From NCBI RefSeq assembly GCF_015354315.1, contig NZ_JADKYY010000002.1, forward strand, positions 1 to 64,000: a DNA stretch of 64,000 nt, in the 5' to 3' direction. The notes beneath the pieces were generated by a model. The model had not been told where the DNA came from. It did no database searches and saw nothing but the letters and a program-made list of their open reading frames with translations. This document shows positions 45,508 through 53,222 of this stretch, piece by piece (positions within the stretch are counted from its first letter, which is position 1; every line of letters starts with the position of its first letter). A program made the position numbers and the translations under genes. The stretch is from Planobacterium oryzisoli. Its GTDB lineage: Bacteria > Bacteroidota > Bacteroidia > Flavobacteriales > Weeksellaceae.

Positions 45508-46737
45508 CTATTGCATTGGATTGGGTTTAAATTTGGGTTCACGGTCCACAAAACTTTCAGGGGTGAGGCTTGGAATTATTTTCTCAGTCTTATCCAGTAA
45601 ATCCACTAGAAAGGTTTTGAATAGTAACATAACCGACGGATTTTGCTCTACCAGAACAGCATAGAGGCTTAAGGGATGAAAGGGGACGTCACCTATTTGA
45701 TCCTTGTTCAGGTCGTATCCTTCGTATTTATCCCAATAATTGGAGTTGAAATCATTCATTACTATGGTTCCATTAGTACTGACATCAAATGTGTTAGCCG
45801 TAAAATTATTTCGATGGATTTTGTTTTCCATACAGTTGGCATTGATCTTAAGCCCCCATCCGTTAGAGTCAAACAAATTAGAAGTAAAATCAATTTTTGT
45901 GGCACCATCAGCGAATATGCCGGTTGTGTTATTAACAAAGTAATTGCCTTCTATGGTGCTGTAGGATATTTCTTTTAATAGTAGACCATAGACACTGTCT
46001 CCCCAATTATTTATAAAGTGGTTGTTGTACATGCCCACATTCATTGCGTACATTACCGCTACACCAGCTCCATTGTTATCAAAGACATTTCCGGTATATG
46101 TACAATCGTTGGAGAACATGAAGTGCAATCCATAGCGGAGGTTTTTACGTGATAAATTTGAAAATATATAACAGTCTTTAGTCTTTTCAAGATAGATTCC
46201 GTCCTTATGCCCACTCACGAAATTCCTTTTGACCCATATTTCTGAACTGCCGAGAAGGTGGATTCCATCTCCCACATTTTCTTGAGAAGTACCTCGGTTG
46301 GTAGTTATTTTATTGTCTTGTATGGTGCATTGATAGCCTCTCTGAACATATATTCCAAAATAATTGTTCTCAAATATATTCTGTTCTATGATGGTATTGG
46401 AGGAAGAGTAGATATGTATGGCGGCAATACTTCGAATCTCATCTCTTCCAGAGTTAATTAACTTAAATCCAGTCACCTTGCAGTGGTCCGCATTTATATT
46501 AATGATTTCTTTCTTTAGCTCACCATCAATGATAGGGCGGCCTATTCCAATGAGGGTAAGCTGTTTGTTGAGATTAATGCCATTTTCACGGTAATGGCCT
46601 TTTTCAACCAAAATACTATCGCCGCTACGGGAGGCGGCGACAGCTTCATTGATGGTCTGATACTTTTCATTTTTTCCGACCTTTATCACCTCTGCAAGAA
46701 GAAGGCAAGGAAGGAAAACTAAAAATAATCTGAGCAT
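45508..46737 (-). CDS. nosD: NosD copper-cluster assembly protein
   Basis: NosD is the periplasmic protein that works with NosFY to mature NosZ. The 409-residue protein has a Sec signal peptide (MLRLFLVFLPCLLLAEV) and a right-handed parallel beta-helix with CASH-type repeats rich in asparagine (HIYSSSNTIIEQNIFENNYF, NNHFINNWGDSVYGLLLK). The NosD-typical end DLNKDQIGDVPFHPLSLYAVL is near 345-365. Gap to nosL is 12 bases. It is the fifth gene in the nos operon. Confidence 0.94.
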   Translation of the reverse strand: MLRLFLVFLPCLLLAEVIKVGKNEKYQTINEAVAASRSGDSILVEKGHYRENGINLNKQLTLIGIGRPIIDGELKKEIININADHCKVTGFKLINSGRDEIRSIAAIHIYSSSNTIIEQNIFENNYFGIYVQRGYQCTIQDNKITTNRGTSQENVGDGIHLLGSSEIWVKRNFVSGHKDGIYLEKTKDCYIFSNLSRKNLRYGLHFMFSNDCTYTGNVFDNNGAGVAVMYAMNVGMYNNHFINNWGDSVYGLLLKEISYSTIEGNYFVNNTTGIFADGATKIDFTSNLFDSNGWGLKINANCMENKIHRNNFTANTFDVSTNGTIVMNDFNSNYWDKYEGYDLNKDQIGDVPFHPLSLYAVLVEQNPSVMLLFKTFLVDLLDKTEKIIPSLTPESFVDREPKFKPNPMQ

Positions 46738-46749
46738 TTACATAAGATT

Positions 46750-47157
46750 TTATTGTATTATTTCTGCACCGGACTGTTCGGCAGCTTCGTTTGCTGCGCT
46801 TTTATCGCTGTAGGCTTGCGTATTGCCTCCCATAGGACTTTTTATGGAACCTCCTTTTATAAGGGACGCATTCTGTGTCTTGATAAAATCTCCCGTTGGA
46901 AAATCTACAACGTATGTAGTGCTTCCACTGGATTGTTCTGGATTTGAGGAAGCGTAGTCGTCCATACACCTTATATCGTCAAATTTATAGGTTTTTCCTT
47001 TTTCCGTTATAAGTTGCGTGGCGTATTTAGCCTCAGTAATGGTCATCTTGCAGTTGTCGCATTGGTCTTTTCCTATTGCTATTTCTTTTGGACCCTTTTC
47101 CGTACAAGAAAAAAGCAACATAGCAGATAGTAGCCAAAAGATTTTAAGATTCTTCAT
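46750..47157 (-). CDS. nosL: NosL copper chaperone lipoprotein
   Basis: NosL delivers Cu(I) to the nitrous oxide reductase system. Starting from the ATG at 47157 the protein has 135 residues and a lipoprotein signal (Cys at 18, LLFSC). The copper-binding region is CDNCKMTITEAKYATQLI (about 33-50), with the downstream KFDDIRCMDDY (about 58-68). The frame stays open to an ATG at 47199 inside the preceding gene, but that start would bury the signal peptide. The order nosL-nosD-nosF-nosY is conserved in Bacteroidetes nos clusters. Confidence 0.92.
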   Translation of the reverse strand: MKNLKIFWLLSAMLLFSCTEKGPKEIAIGKDQCDNCKMTITEAKYATQLITEKGKTYKFDDIRCMDDYASSNPEQSSGSTTYVVDFPTGDFIKTQNASLIKGGSIKSPMGGNTQAYSDKSAANEAAEQSGAEIIQ

Positions 47158-47180
47158 TTTATTAGTTTTTAATCCTGTGT

Positions 47181-47759
47181 TCAAGCCTTCTTTTTCCATT
47201 CAATAAATGCTAATATAAGCAATATTGCCCCAATACCAATCATGATGCCTCCCCCTATGTTCGGATAGGACCAGACTTCAAAGTTTAGTAGTTGTTTGTA
47301 ACCGATAAGTGGTGGTTGATACGACATTCCTGGAACCACGATGGCGGCAGAAGGATCTAGATTGTGTCCGTAGTCGTACAGCCATCTCCAGAAATCATAG
47401 ACGAAGCCTAACGCAAAGAGCATATAGATGCCAGTAAGAGTGTACAGTAAAACTTTACGATTTAACAGCACAGCACTGAGGCTTAATAATGCAAAAAAGG
47501 CCAGGGCGTACGGCAGGATGGTAAATTCCCAAAATTCATCAGCATGTATCTCTTTCATTCCAATATAATGATTCAGACCGTTGATGATTTCGTATTCACC
47601 GGTAATTTTATTTGCATGTATAAACATAGCTAATCCTTCAGGATACTGAGGGGCACTTAGATAGATGGACCAAATAGGTACAAAGATGGTAATTGCAAAT
47701 CCGATAGCACTTATTATTAAAAGTACTTTGCTTATTTTGGATAGGGAACTAGCTTTCAT
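47181..47759 (-). CDS. Nos-cluster membrane protein, probable NosB equivalent
   Basis: The 192-residue protein has about four transmembrane helices (near 11-33, 85-100, 106-122 and 166-186) and a periplasmic segment with APQYPEGLAMFIHANK (about 36-51) and IINGLNHYIGM (about 58-68). It is encoded right after nosZ, where Epsilonproteobacteria with Sec-type NosZ have nosB, an integral membrane protein of unknown mechanism. Position and topology, not sequence comparison, support that link. The conserved His and Tyr in the periplasmic loop could bind metal or heme, but this is speculation. Confidence 0.7.
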   Translation of the reverse strand: MKASSLSKISKVLLIISAIGFAITIFVPIWSIYLSAPQYPEGLAMFIHANKITGEYEIINGLNHYIGMKEIHADEFWEFTILPYALAFFALLSLSAVLLNRKVLLYTLTGIYMLFALGFVYDFWRWLYDYGHNLDPSAAIVVPGMSYQPPLIGYKQLLNFEVWSYPNIGGGIMIGIGAILLILAFIEWKKKA

Positions 47760-47831
47760 TTTTTTATTTTTTACTCTGAGAGTATAACAGGATAGCTGAA
47801 TGCTATTGCCGTACGGTCAGTTGGTTACTTA

Positions 47832-47861
47832 AAGAGAAAAGGGGCGGTAAAACCGCCCCTT
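47832..47861 (-). terminator. Hairpin/terminator after nosZ
   Basis: Perfect arms AAGGGGCGGT/ACCGCCCCTT (47839-47848 and 47852-47861) with a 3-base loop, followed on the minus strand by TTTTCTCTTT. It lies 5 bases after the nosZ stop, before the accessory genes, so it may reduce read-through or protect the nosZ message. Confidence 0.8.
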
Positions 47862-47866
47862 AATAA

Positions 47867-49861
47867 TTATTTAGTTTCACCTTGTTTGACAGGGCTTTGT
47901 GCATTGTCCTTTTTATTATTCAGTGAATATATCAAAGGTGTATTGCTACCTGCAGGGGAGACTCTTACGTATCCCTGCATTTCTTGATGCAGTGCGGAAC
48001 AGAAGTCGGTACAGTACATTGGGTACATACCCGGCTTCTCAGGTACCCACTTTAGAGTGGAAGTTTCTCCTGGCATGATCAGTAGTTCTGCTGTTTTTGC
48101 TCCCTTAATCGCAAATCCATGTGGAACATCCCAATCTTGCTCTAAGTTAGTTACGTGGAAGTATACCTCGTCACCCACTTTTATTCCTTCAATGTTGTCA
48201 GGGGAGAAGTGTGAGCGTATAGATGTCATATAAACATGGACTTTATTACCTTCTCTCACCACCTTGCTCTCTGCTTCCCCTTTAGTTGCGTATGGGTGCT
48301 TGTTTTCTCCGATGTTATAAAACTTCACTTGGTCTTTGGTAAATAATTCGGCTGGTCCTGCCTGTGCATAATGCGGTTCACCAATTGTAGGGAAGTCTAG
48401 AAGTAGTTTCATTTTATCTCCACTGATGTCAAATAATTGCGCAGAGTGGGCAAGTTCTGGTCCTGTTGGAAGGAATCTGTCTTTGGTAATTTTGTTGTAC
48501 GCAACAAGGTATTTACCGTAAGGTTTGCTTGAGTCACCACCAACTACCATTAAGTGTCCTACAGAATAGAAAGTTGGTTGTCTGTCAAGAACTTCCAATG
48601 TTTCAATGTTCCACTTAACTACTTCGGAAGATACAAAGTGAGAGGTGTAGGCATTTCCTTTGCCGTCAAATTCTGTGTGCAGAGGTCCTAGACCAGGCTT
48701 CTGTACTTCTCCATGCAATGCTGCTTCGTATTTGATAATTGGAATACCGTCAAATTCACCAGCAAAATTTTTCTCAGCAATTGCTTTTTGAATTTTGTCA
48801 AAGCTAAAAACTGGAATTAGTGCAGCTAGCTTTCCAGAGCCCACGATGTACTCACCTGTTGGATCTACATCGCATCCGTGAGGGGATTTAGGGCAAGGAA
48901 TTAGATAACAAATGTCTTTTAATTCACTAGCTGTTAGAACGGTCACTTCTTTTTTGATAGTGGAAGTTGCTGTATGCGTTTCTTCGTCAAACTTGTTGTG
49001 TGCATATTCAACCGCTACTTTCTTGCCTTTACCAGCTTTTAGGTATTCTTCTGCTTTTTTCCAATTCACAGCCATGATAAAGTCTTTATCATTTTGTGAA
49101 GCATTTACTTCTAATAAGGAATTGGCTTGTTCTGAATTGTAGCATGAAAAGAAGAACCACCCATGGGATTTATTCTTGCCTGCGTGCGAAAGATCAAAGT
49201 TAAAACCAGGAGCTTCAATCTGGAAGCTGATATCCATTTCTCCAGACTCTTTGTCTACACCGATGAATGACAAGTAACCTTTGAAGTTTTGTTTGAATGA
49301 TTCAATTGGCACATCATCTTGACCGTCTGCTGGAACCGCAAAGCGGGTTCCTGCAACAATATACTCCGTATTTTGTGTTAGGAAAGGTGACGAGTGGTTA
49401 CCTGCAGAATTCGGGATTTCTAGAATTTCTGTGGTCTTAAAGGATTTCAAATCGATTCGTGCCACCCGTGGGGTATTGTTCGCATTGGCAAAAAGCCATC
49501 TTCCGTCGATTTCCCCATTAGTCTGGGATAGGGATAAATGGTGCTGGTCGTCCCATGGAATGAAACCATGAGATGTTTCAAGCATCGGTTTGGTTTCTTC
49601 GCTGTATCCGTATCCATTTTCCGGATGAACGGAGAATACAGGAATGATTTTCAGCGTACGTCCACTTGGCAGTCCTACGACACTAACTTGGCCGTTAAAT
49701 CCTCCGCTGACAAAGTTGTACACTTCATCATGTTCACCGGGAGCTACATACACTTTCTGTGCAGCGTCTCCGGCTACCGCATTTTCGGTTCCTTTTGGCT
49801 TGCACGCCAAAAGCGATACTGCTGCTAACGCAGTAATACCAAAACTCTTGTAAGCTTTCAT
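47867..49861 (-). CDS. nosZ: Nitrous oxide reductase, Sec-type (clade II)
   Basis: NosZ reduces N2O to N2, the last step of denitrification. The 664-residue protein has a seven-bladed propeller carrying the Cu4S (CuZ) site, with histidines in DDQHHLSLSQ (about 104-113) and others in SPHGCDVDPTGEYIVGSGK, GPLHTEFDG, VGHLMVVGG and GEPHYAQAGP. The C-terminal cupredoxin domain has the CuA ligands Cys617, Cys621, His625 and Met628 (CTDFCSALHQEM). There is no twin-arginine signal: the N-terminus MKAYKSFGITALAAVSLLAC is Sec-type and ends in a lipobox-like LLAC, so it may be lipid-anchored. This marks the clade II (atypical) enzyme. Confidence 0.96.
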   Translation of the reverse strand: MKAYKSFGITALAAVSLLACKPKGTENAVAGDAAQKVYVAPGEHDEVYNFVSGGFNGQVSVVGLPSGRTLKIIPVFSVHPENGYGYSEETKPMLETSHGFIPWDDQHHLSLSQTNGEIDGRWLFANANNTPRVARIDLKSFKTTEILEIPNSAGNHSSPFLTQNTEYIVAGTRFAVPADGQDDVPIESFKQNFKGYLSFIGVDKESGEMDISFQIEAPGFNFDLSHAGKNKSHGWFFFSCYNSEQANSLLEVNASQNDKDFIMAVNWKKAEEYLKAGKGKKVAVEYAHNKFDEETHTATSTIKKEVTVLTASELKDICYLIPCPKSPHGCDVDPTGEYIVGSGKLAALIPVFSFDKIQKAIAEKNFAGEFDGIPIIKYEAALHGEVQKPGLGPLHTEFDGKGNAYTSHFVSSEVVKWNIETLEVLDRQPTFYSVGHLMVVGGDSSKPYGKYLVAYNKITKDRFLPTGPELAHSAQLFDISGDKMKLLLDFPTIGEPHYAQAGPAELFTKDQVKFYNIGENKHPYATKGEAESKVVREGNKVHVYMTSIRSHFSPDNIEGIKVGDEVYFHVTNLEQDWDVPHGFAIKGAKTAELLIMPGETSTLKWVPEKPGMYPMYCTDFCSALHQEMQGYVRVSPAGSNTPLIYSLNNKKDNAQSPVKQGETK

Positions 49862-49887
49862 ATAGTATTTGATTTTCTGTAAGAAGG

Positions 49888-49917
49888 AAAAAAGGTGGCA
49901 GGATTGTACCCTGCCAC
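49888..49917 (-). terminator. Hairpin with T run between the cytochrome c gene and nosZ
   Basis: On the minus strand GTGGCAGG pairs with CCTGCCAC (49895-49902 with 49910-49917) around a 7-base loop, followed by CTTTTTTCC. It has the form of an intrinsic terminator but sits between two genes that should be co-expressed, so partial termination or RNA processing is likely. Confidence 0.65.
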
Positions 49918-49925
49918 GATAGAGA

Positions 49926-50426
49926 TTACTTTGCTCCGTCGATTTCTCTCATGTATTCAAGTACATTCCGAGCTTCAGTATCTGTAAGACCCTGGTTAGG
50001 CATTCTTACTAAACAAAGTTCGAGTTGCTTTTGAAGTTCAGGATCAACGTCAATCATAGGGTCAGGATTGGATATAAAATTCATAATCCAATGCGGAGTA
50101 TTTCTTTCTGTTACTCCTTTCCATCCCGGACCTACCAATCTCTCGTCGGTTGTTTTATGGCAGGAAATACACTTAACGTCCGCCACAGCTTTACCTTGGG
50201 CCGCCATAGCTGGATCAAACGAGGATACATCTACGTTGGTTTCATCGTATTTACCTAGACCTCTTTTCGGGTCGTACTCACTGGCGGAAGAGCTGGCAGT
50301 AGTAGTGGTTTCAGTCGTGGTAGCAGAAGAGTCTGCCGTTGGAATGGAACTTTCCTTTTTGTCGCCTCCACAGGATACTAATGCAAGTACAAGTGAGGAG
50401 AGTGCTAGAATTTTCAATCTTTTCAT
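49926..50426 (-). CDS. Monoheme cytochrome c lipoprotein of the nos operon
   Basis: The 166-residue protein has a lipoprotein signal (Cys at 19, ALVSC), a long Thr/Ser-rich linker (about 25-52) and a class I cytochrome c domain with heme motif CISCH (86-90). The likely axial methionine is in RMPNQGLTD (Met142). It heads the nos operon, just upstream of nosZ, and is the natural candidate to hand electrons to the NosZ CuA site. Promoter elements lie in the 166-base region shared with the divergent cytochrome gene. Confidence 0.9.
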   Translation of the reverse strand: MKRLKILALSSLVLALVSCGGDKKESSIPTADSSATTTETTTTASSSASEYDPKRGLGKYDETNVDVSSFDPAMAAQGKAVADVKCISCHKTTDERLVGPGWKGVTERNTPHWIMNFISNPDPMIDVDPELQKQLELCLVRMPNQGLTDTEARNVLEYMREIDGAK

Positions 50427-50448
50427 AATGGTTTTTTTTAGTATGAAA

Positions 50449-50456
50449 CAAAAGTA
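50449..50456 (-). promoter_or_regulatory. -7 box of the nos operon promoter
   Basis: On the minus strand TACTTTTG matches TAnnTTTG, 23 bases before the cytochrome c ATG at 50426. The FNR-like palindrome centre at 50486.5 is 30.5 bases upstream, at about -43 from the expected start of transcription. Confidence 0.55.
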
Positions 50457-50478
50457 GTTTAGATTCGTATTTTGACTT

Positions 50479-50494
50479 TATGACCCTAGTCATA
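50479..50494. promoter_or_regulatory. FNR-like palindrome between the divergent cytochrome genes
   Basis: TATGAC-CCTA-GTCATA has perfect 6-base arms with spacing four, the Crp/Fnr geometry. It can serve the leftward nos operon (about -43) and the rightward cytochrome gene (about -68 from the start expected after the box at 50542). Confidence 0.7.
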
Positions 50495-50541
50495 GAGTTG
50501 ATATGACTTTTATTAGGTGGGTAAAAAAAGAATAAAATTTC

Positions 50542-50549
50542 TATATTTG
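50542..50549 (+). promoter_or_regulatory. -7 box of the divergent cytochrome c gene
   Basis: TATATTTG matches TAnnTTTG, 43 bases before the ATG at 50593. No -33 TTG is present at the usual spacing. Confidence 0.5.
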
Positions 50550-50592
50550 CAGTAGTGTACCACTATACTTATCAAATATACAAAAATAATCT

Positions 50593-50970
50593 ATGAGAAA
50601 TATTACATTTTTATTACTTGCCGGGTCAGTTCTTTTTTCATGTTCCAAGAAAGAGGAAAACGTTGCAGTAGAGTCTAATGTGATGCTTGAAGAACCTGCC
50701 GTTGCAACAGCTACAAGTACGCAGCCTGAAGGTCTGACATTAATTCAAGGCATGGACTGCTTGACTTGCCATAAAGAGGAAGGAGCTTTAGTTGGACCTT
50801 CGTACAAAGAGGTCGCTGCTAAATATACTGAGGCAGATATTGATCAATTAGCAGATAAGATTATAAACGGAAGCGTTGGTGTGTGGGGCCAAATTCCAAT
50901 GACTCCCCATGCCGGACTGAGTAAAGAAAACGCTAAAAAAATGGTAGAGTATATTTTAACACTTAAATAA
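50593..50970 (+). CDS. Monoheme cytochrome c lipoprotein
   Basis: The 125-residue protein has a lipoprotein signal (Cys at 17, VLFSC), a linker of about 30 residues and a small class I cytochrome c domain. The heme motif is CLTCH (56-60), and the axial methionine is probably Met103 in IPMTPHAGLS. It lies opposite to the nos operon and shares the FNR-like palindrome with it, so it may be a second electron carrier for NosZ or link to a terminal oxidase. It is a single gene followed by a terminator. Confidence 0.9.
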   Translation: MRNITFLLLAGSVLFSCSKKEENVAVESNVMLEEPAVATATSTQPEGLTLIQGMDCLTCHKEEGALVGPSYKEVAAKYTEADIDQLADKIINGSVGVWGQIPMTPHAGLSKENAKKMVEYILTLK

Positions 50971-50988
50971 TGTCTGCTTGAAAATACG

Positions 50989-51018
50989 AAAGCACCTTTT
51001 TTAAGAGGTGCTTTTTTT
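50989..51018 (+). terminator. Terminator after the cytochrome c gene
   Basis: Stem AAAGCACCT/AGGTGCTTT (50989-50997 with 51006-51014) followed by a T run. Confidence 0.9.
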
Positions 51019-51033
51019 ATGTGCTAATTTTAC

Positions 51034-51048
51034 GTGACAATTTGTCAC
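51034..51048. promoter_or_regulatory. Perfect palindrome over the dnaK -33 box
   Basis: GTGACAA-T-TTGTCAC is a perfect 15-base inverted repeat with one central base. It covers the -33 TTTG of the dnaK promoter, a position where a bound repressor would block transcription. It is not the CIRCE element. The protein that binds is unknown. Confidence 0.6.
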
Positions 51049-51071
51049 AACCATTTTTCGTGGTATATTTT
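51041..51071 (+). promoter_or_regulatory. dnaK promoter
   Basis: TTTG at 51041-51044, a 19-base spacer and TATATTTT at 51064-51071 reproduce the Bacteroidetes -33/-7 promoter with the expected spacing; only the last base of the -7 box differs from TAnnTTTG. It is the most complete vegetative promoter I found in the window. Confidence 0.7.
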
Positions 51072-51117
51072 TAGAGATGCAGTAAACAAGTAAACTTAGA
51101 AATTAAATATAAATAAT

Positions 51118-53013
51118 ATGAGCAAAATTATTGGTATTGACTTAGGAACAACCAACTCTTGTGTGGCTGTGATGGAGGGAAAAGACCCTGTGGTTATTCC
51201 TAATGCAGAAGGAAAAAGAACAACGCCATCTATTGTGGCCTTTACTGAAGATGGAGAAAGAAAAGTGGGAGATCCTGCTAAAAGGCAAGCGGTTACCAAT
51301 CCTACAAAGACTATTTATTCAATCAAAAGATTTATGGGTACGCATTTCTCTGAACTGACTTCAGAGGATAAAAATGTGCCATACGAAGTAGTGAAAGGTG
51401 CCAATGATTCCGTAAAGGTTAAAGTTGGAGACAGAGAATATACTCCTCAAGAAATTTCTGCTATGACTTTGCAGAAAATGAAAAAAACTGCAGAAGACTA
51501 CCTTGGACAGGAAGTTACTCGCGCAGTTATAACGGTTCCTGCCTATTTTAATGATGCACAGCGTCAGGCTACCAAAGAAGCTGGAGAGATTGCCGGTCTG
51601 AAAGTAGAAAGGATCATTAATGAGCCTACGGCTGCAGCACTTGCTTATGGTTTAGATAAGAGCCATAAAGATCAGAAAATCGCAGTGTACGATTTAGGTG
51701 GAGGAACGTTCGACATCTCGATCCTTGATCTTGGTGACGGAGTATTTGAAGTACTATCTACCAATGGTGATACACACTTGGGAGGGGACGACTTTGATAA
51801 TGTAATTATTTCTTGGCTGGCTTCCGAGTTCCAAGCAGAAGAAGGTGTAGACTTAAAGGCAGACGCAATAGCACTGCAAAGACTAAAAGAAGCAGCGGAA
51901 AAAGCGAAGATTGAACTTTCTTCCTCCACGCAAACCGAAATCAATCTACCGTATATCACTGCAACAGCTACAGGTCCAAAACACCTTGTCAAAACTCTTA
52001 CGCGTGCTAAATTTGAACAGCTTGCTGAAGACTTGGTAAGACGCTCTATGGATCCTTGTAAGAAGGCACTTTCTGATGCTGGACTTTCCCCTAGTGATAT
52101 TGACGAAGTAATCTTAGTAGGAGGATCTACAAGAATACCTAAAATTCAGGAAGAGGTTGAAAAGTTCTTTGGCAAGAAGCCTTCGAAAGGAGTAAACCCT
52201 GACGAGGTTGTAGCCGTAGGAGCAGCAATTCAGGGTGGTGTACTAACTGGTGATGTAAAAGATGTACTTCTTTTAGATGTTACTCCACTTTCACTAGGTA
52301 TTGAAACTATGGGATCAGTATTTACCAAATTAATTGAAGCTAACACTACTATTCCTACAAAAAAATCAGAAGTTTTCTCCACTGCTAGTGATAACCAACC
52401 TGCAGTAAGTATTAGAGTAGGTCAGGGAGAAAGACCTATGTTCAATGATAATAAGGAAATTGGACGTTTTGATTTAACTGATATTCCGCCTGCACCAAGA
52501 GGTGTGCCTCAGATTGAGGTAACATTTGATATTGATGCCAATGGTATATTACATGTTTCGGCTAAAGATAAAGGAACCGGAAAAGAGCAGTCCATTAAGA
52601 TTCAGGCAAGTTCTGGACTTAGTGAGGATGAGATTGCGCGCATGAAGCGTGAGGCAGAAGAAAATGCAGCTGCTGATGTGAAGAAAAAAGAAGAGGTGGA
52701 GGCATTTAACAAAGCCGATGGCCTTATTTTCCAAACTGAAAAGCAACTTAAAGAATTCGGAGAGAAACTCTCTGCAGATAAAAAAAGTGCAATTGAATCT
52801 GCTGCTGCGGAACTTAAAACTGCATTTGATGCTAAAGATCTGGATTCGGTTAAGGCTAAGACAGAGGCATTGGACGCGGCATGGATGGCAGCATCAGAAG
52901 AACTTTACGCTCAGGGACAACCACAGCCGGGACAGGACGGAGCTGGAGCATCGTCCGCGGGCGCAGGGGCTAATGATGATGTACAAGATGCTGATTTCGA
53001 GGAAGTCAAGTAA
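51118..53013 (+). CDS. dnaK: Molecular chaperone DnaK (Hsp70)
   Basis: DnaK binds unfolded polypeptides in an ATP cycle with DnaJ and GrpE. The protein has 631 residues. The ATPase domain starts [18 protein letters not shown] and has [38 protein letters not shown] and [14 protein letters not shown]. The substrate-binding domain (about 385-500) and helical lid follow. The C-terminus ends in a Gly/Ala linker and [12 protein letters not shown], the EEVD-like tail of DnaK. Neither dnaJ nor grpE is adjacent. It is monocistronic, with its own promoter, candidate operator and terminator. Confidence 0.98.
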   Translation: MSKIIGIDLGTTNSCVAVMEGKDPVVIPNAEGKRTTPSIVAFTEDGERKVGDPAKRQAVTNPTKTIYSIKRFMGTHFSELTSEDKNVPYEVVKGANDSVKVKVGDREYTPQEISAMTLQKMKKTAEDYLGQEVTRAVITVPAYFNDAQRQATKEAGEIAGLKVERIINEPTAAALAYGLDKSHKDQKIAVYDLGGGTFDISILDLGDGVFEVLSTNGDTHLGGDDFDNVIISWLASEFQAEEGVDLKADAIALQRLKEAAEKAKIELSSSTQTEINLPYITATATGPKHLVKTLTRAKFEQLAEDLVRRSMDPCKKALSDAGLSPSDIDEVILVGGSTRIPKIQEEVEKFFGKKPSKGVNPDEVVAVGAAIQGGVLTGDVKDVLLLDVTPLSLGIETMGSVFTKLIEANTTIPTKKSEVFSTASDNQPAVSIRVGQGERPMFNDNKEIGRFDLTDIPPAPRGVPQIEVTFDIDANGILHVSAKDKGTGKEQSIKIQASSGLSEDEIARMKREAEENAAADVKKKEEVEAFNKADGLIFQTEKQLKEFGEKLSADKKSAIESAAAELKTAFDAKDLDSVKAKTEALDAAWMAASEELYAQGQPQPGQDGAGASSAGAGANDDVQDADFEEVK

Positions 53014-53042
53014 ACATTAAGAACTACATATATAATCATTTT

Positions 53043-53075
53043 AAATCGCTGTGAATTAAATTCACAGCGATTTTT
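53043..53075 (+). terminator. Terminator after dnaK
   Basis: Long perfect arms from 53043-53055 and 53061-53073 (AATCGCTGTGAAT and its complement) with a short loop, followed by TTTTT. Confidence 0.9.
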
Positions 53076-53192
53076 AGTACCTAATCAGGGCGGCACGAAC
53101 GAAGATAAATGCTTCCCGGTAGATACAGTGTACTAATTATTAGAAGATTGAGGAGAAAGTGCTTAATGGTCTTCTAAGTAATTCAAATCCTG

Positions 53193-53200
53193 TATTTTTG
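53193..53200 (+). promoter_or_regulatory. -7 box before the nucleoid-associated protein gene
   Basis: TATTTTTG matches TAnnTTTG, 22 bases before the ATG at 53223. The rest of the 209-base gap after dnaK holds the dnaK terminator and nothing else I can name. Confidence 0.45.
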
Positions 53201-53222
53201 CAGACCTCATTAATTTGCACTT

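Noticed and set aside
47181-47199. nosL start at the ATG at 47199, overlapping the upstream membrane protein gene
   Set aside because: It would add 14 polar residues before the lipoprotein signal peptide; the ATG at 47157 gives a normal lipoprotein.
47800-47820. Short palindrome CCGTACGG upstream of the nosB-like gene as an operator
   Set aside because: Only 8 bases long, no resemblance to the FNR-like sites and inside an operon; expected by chance.
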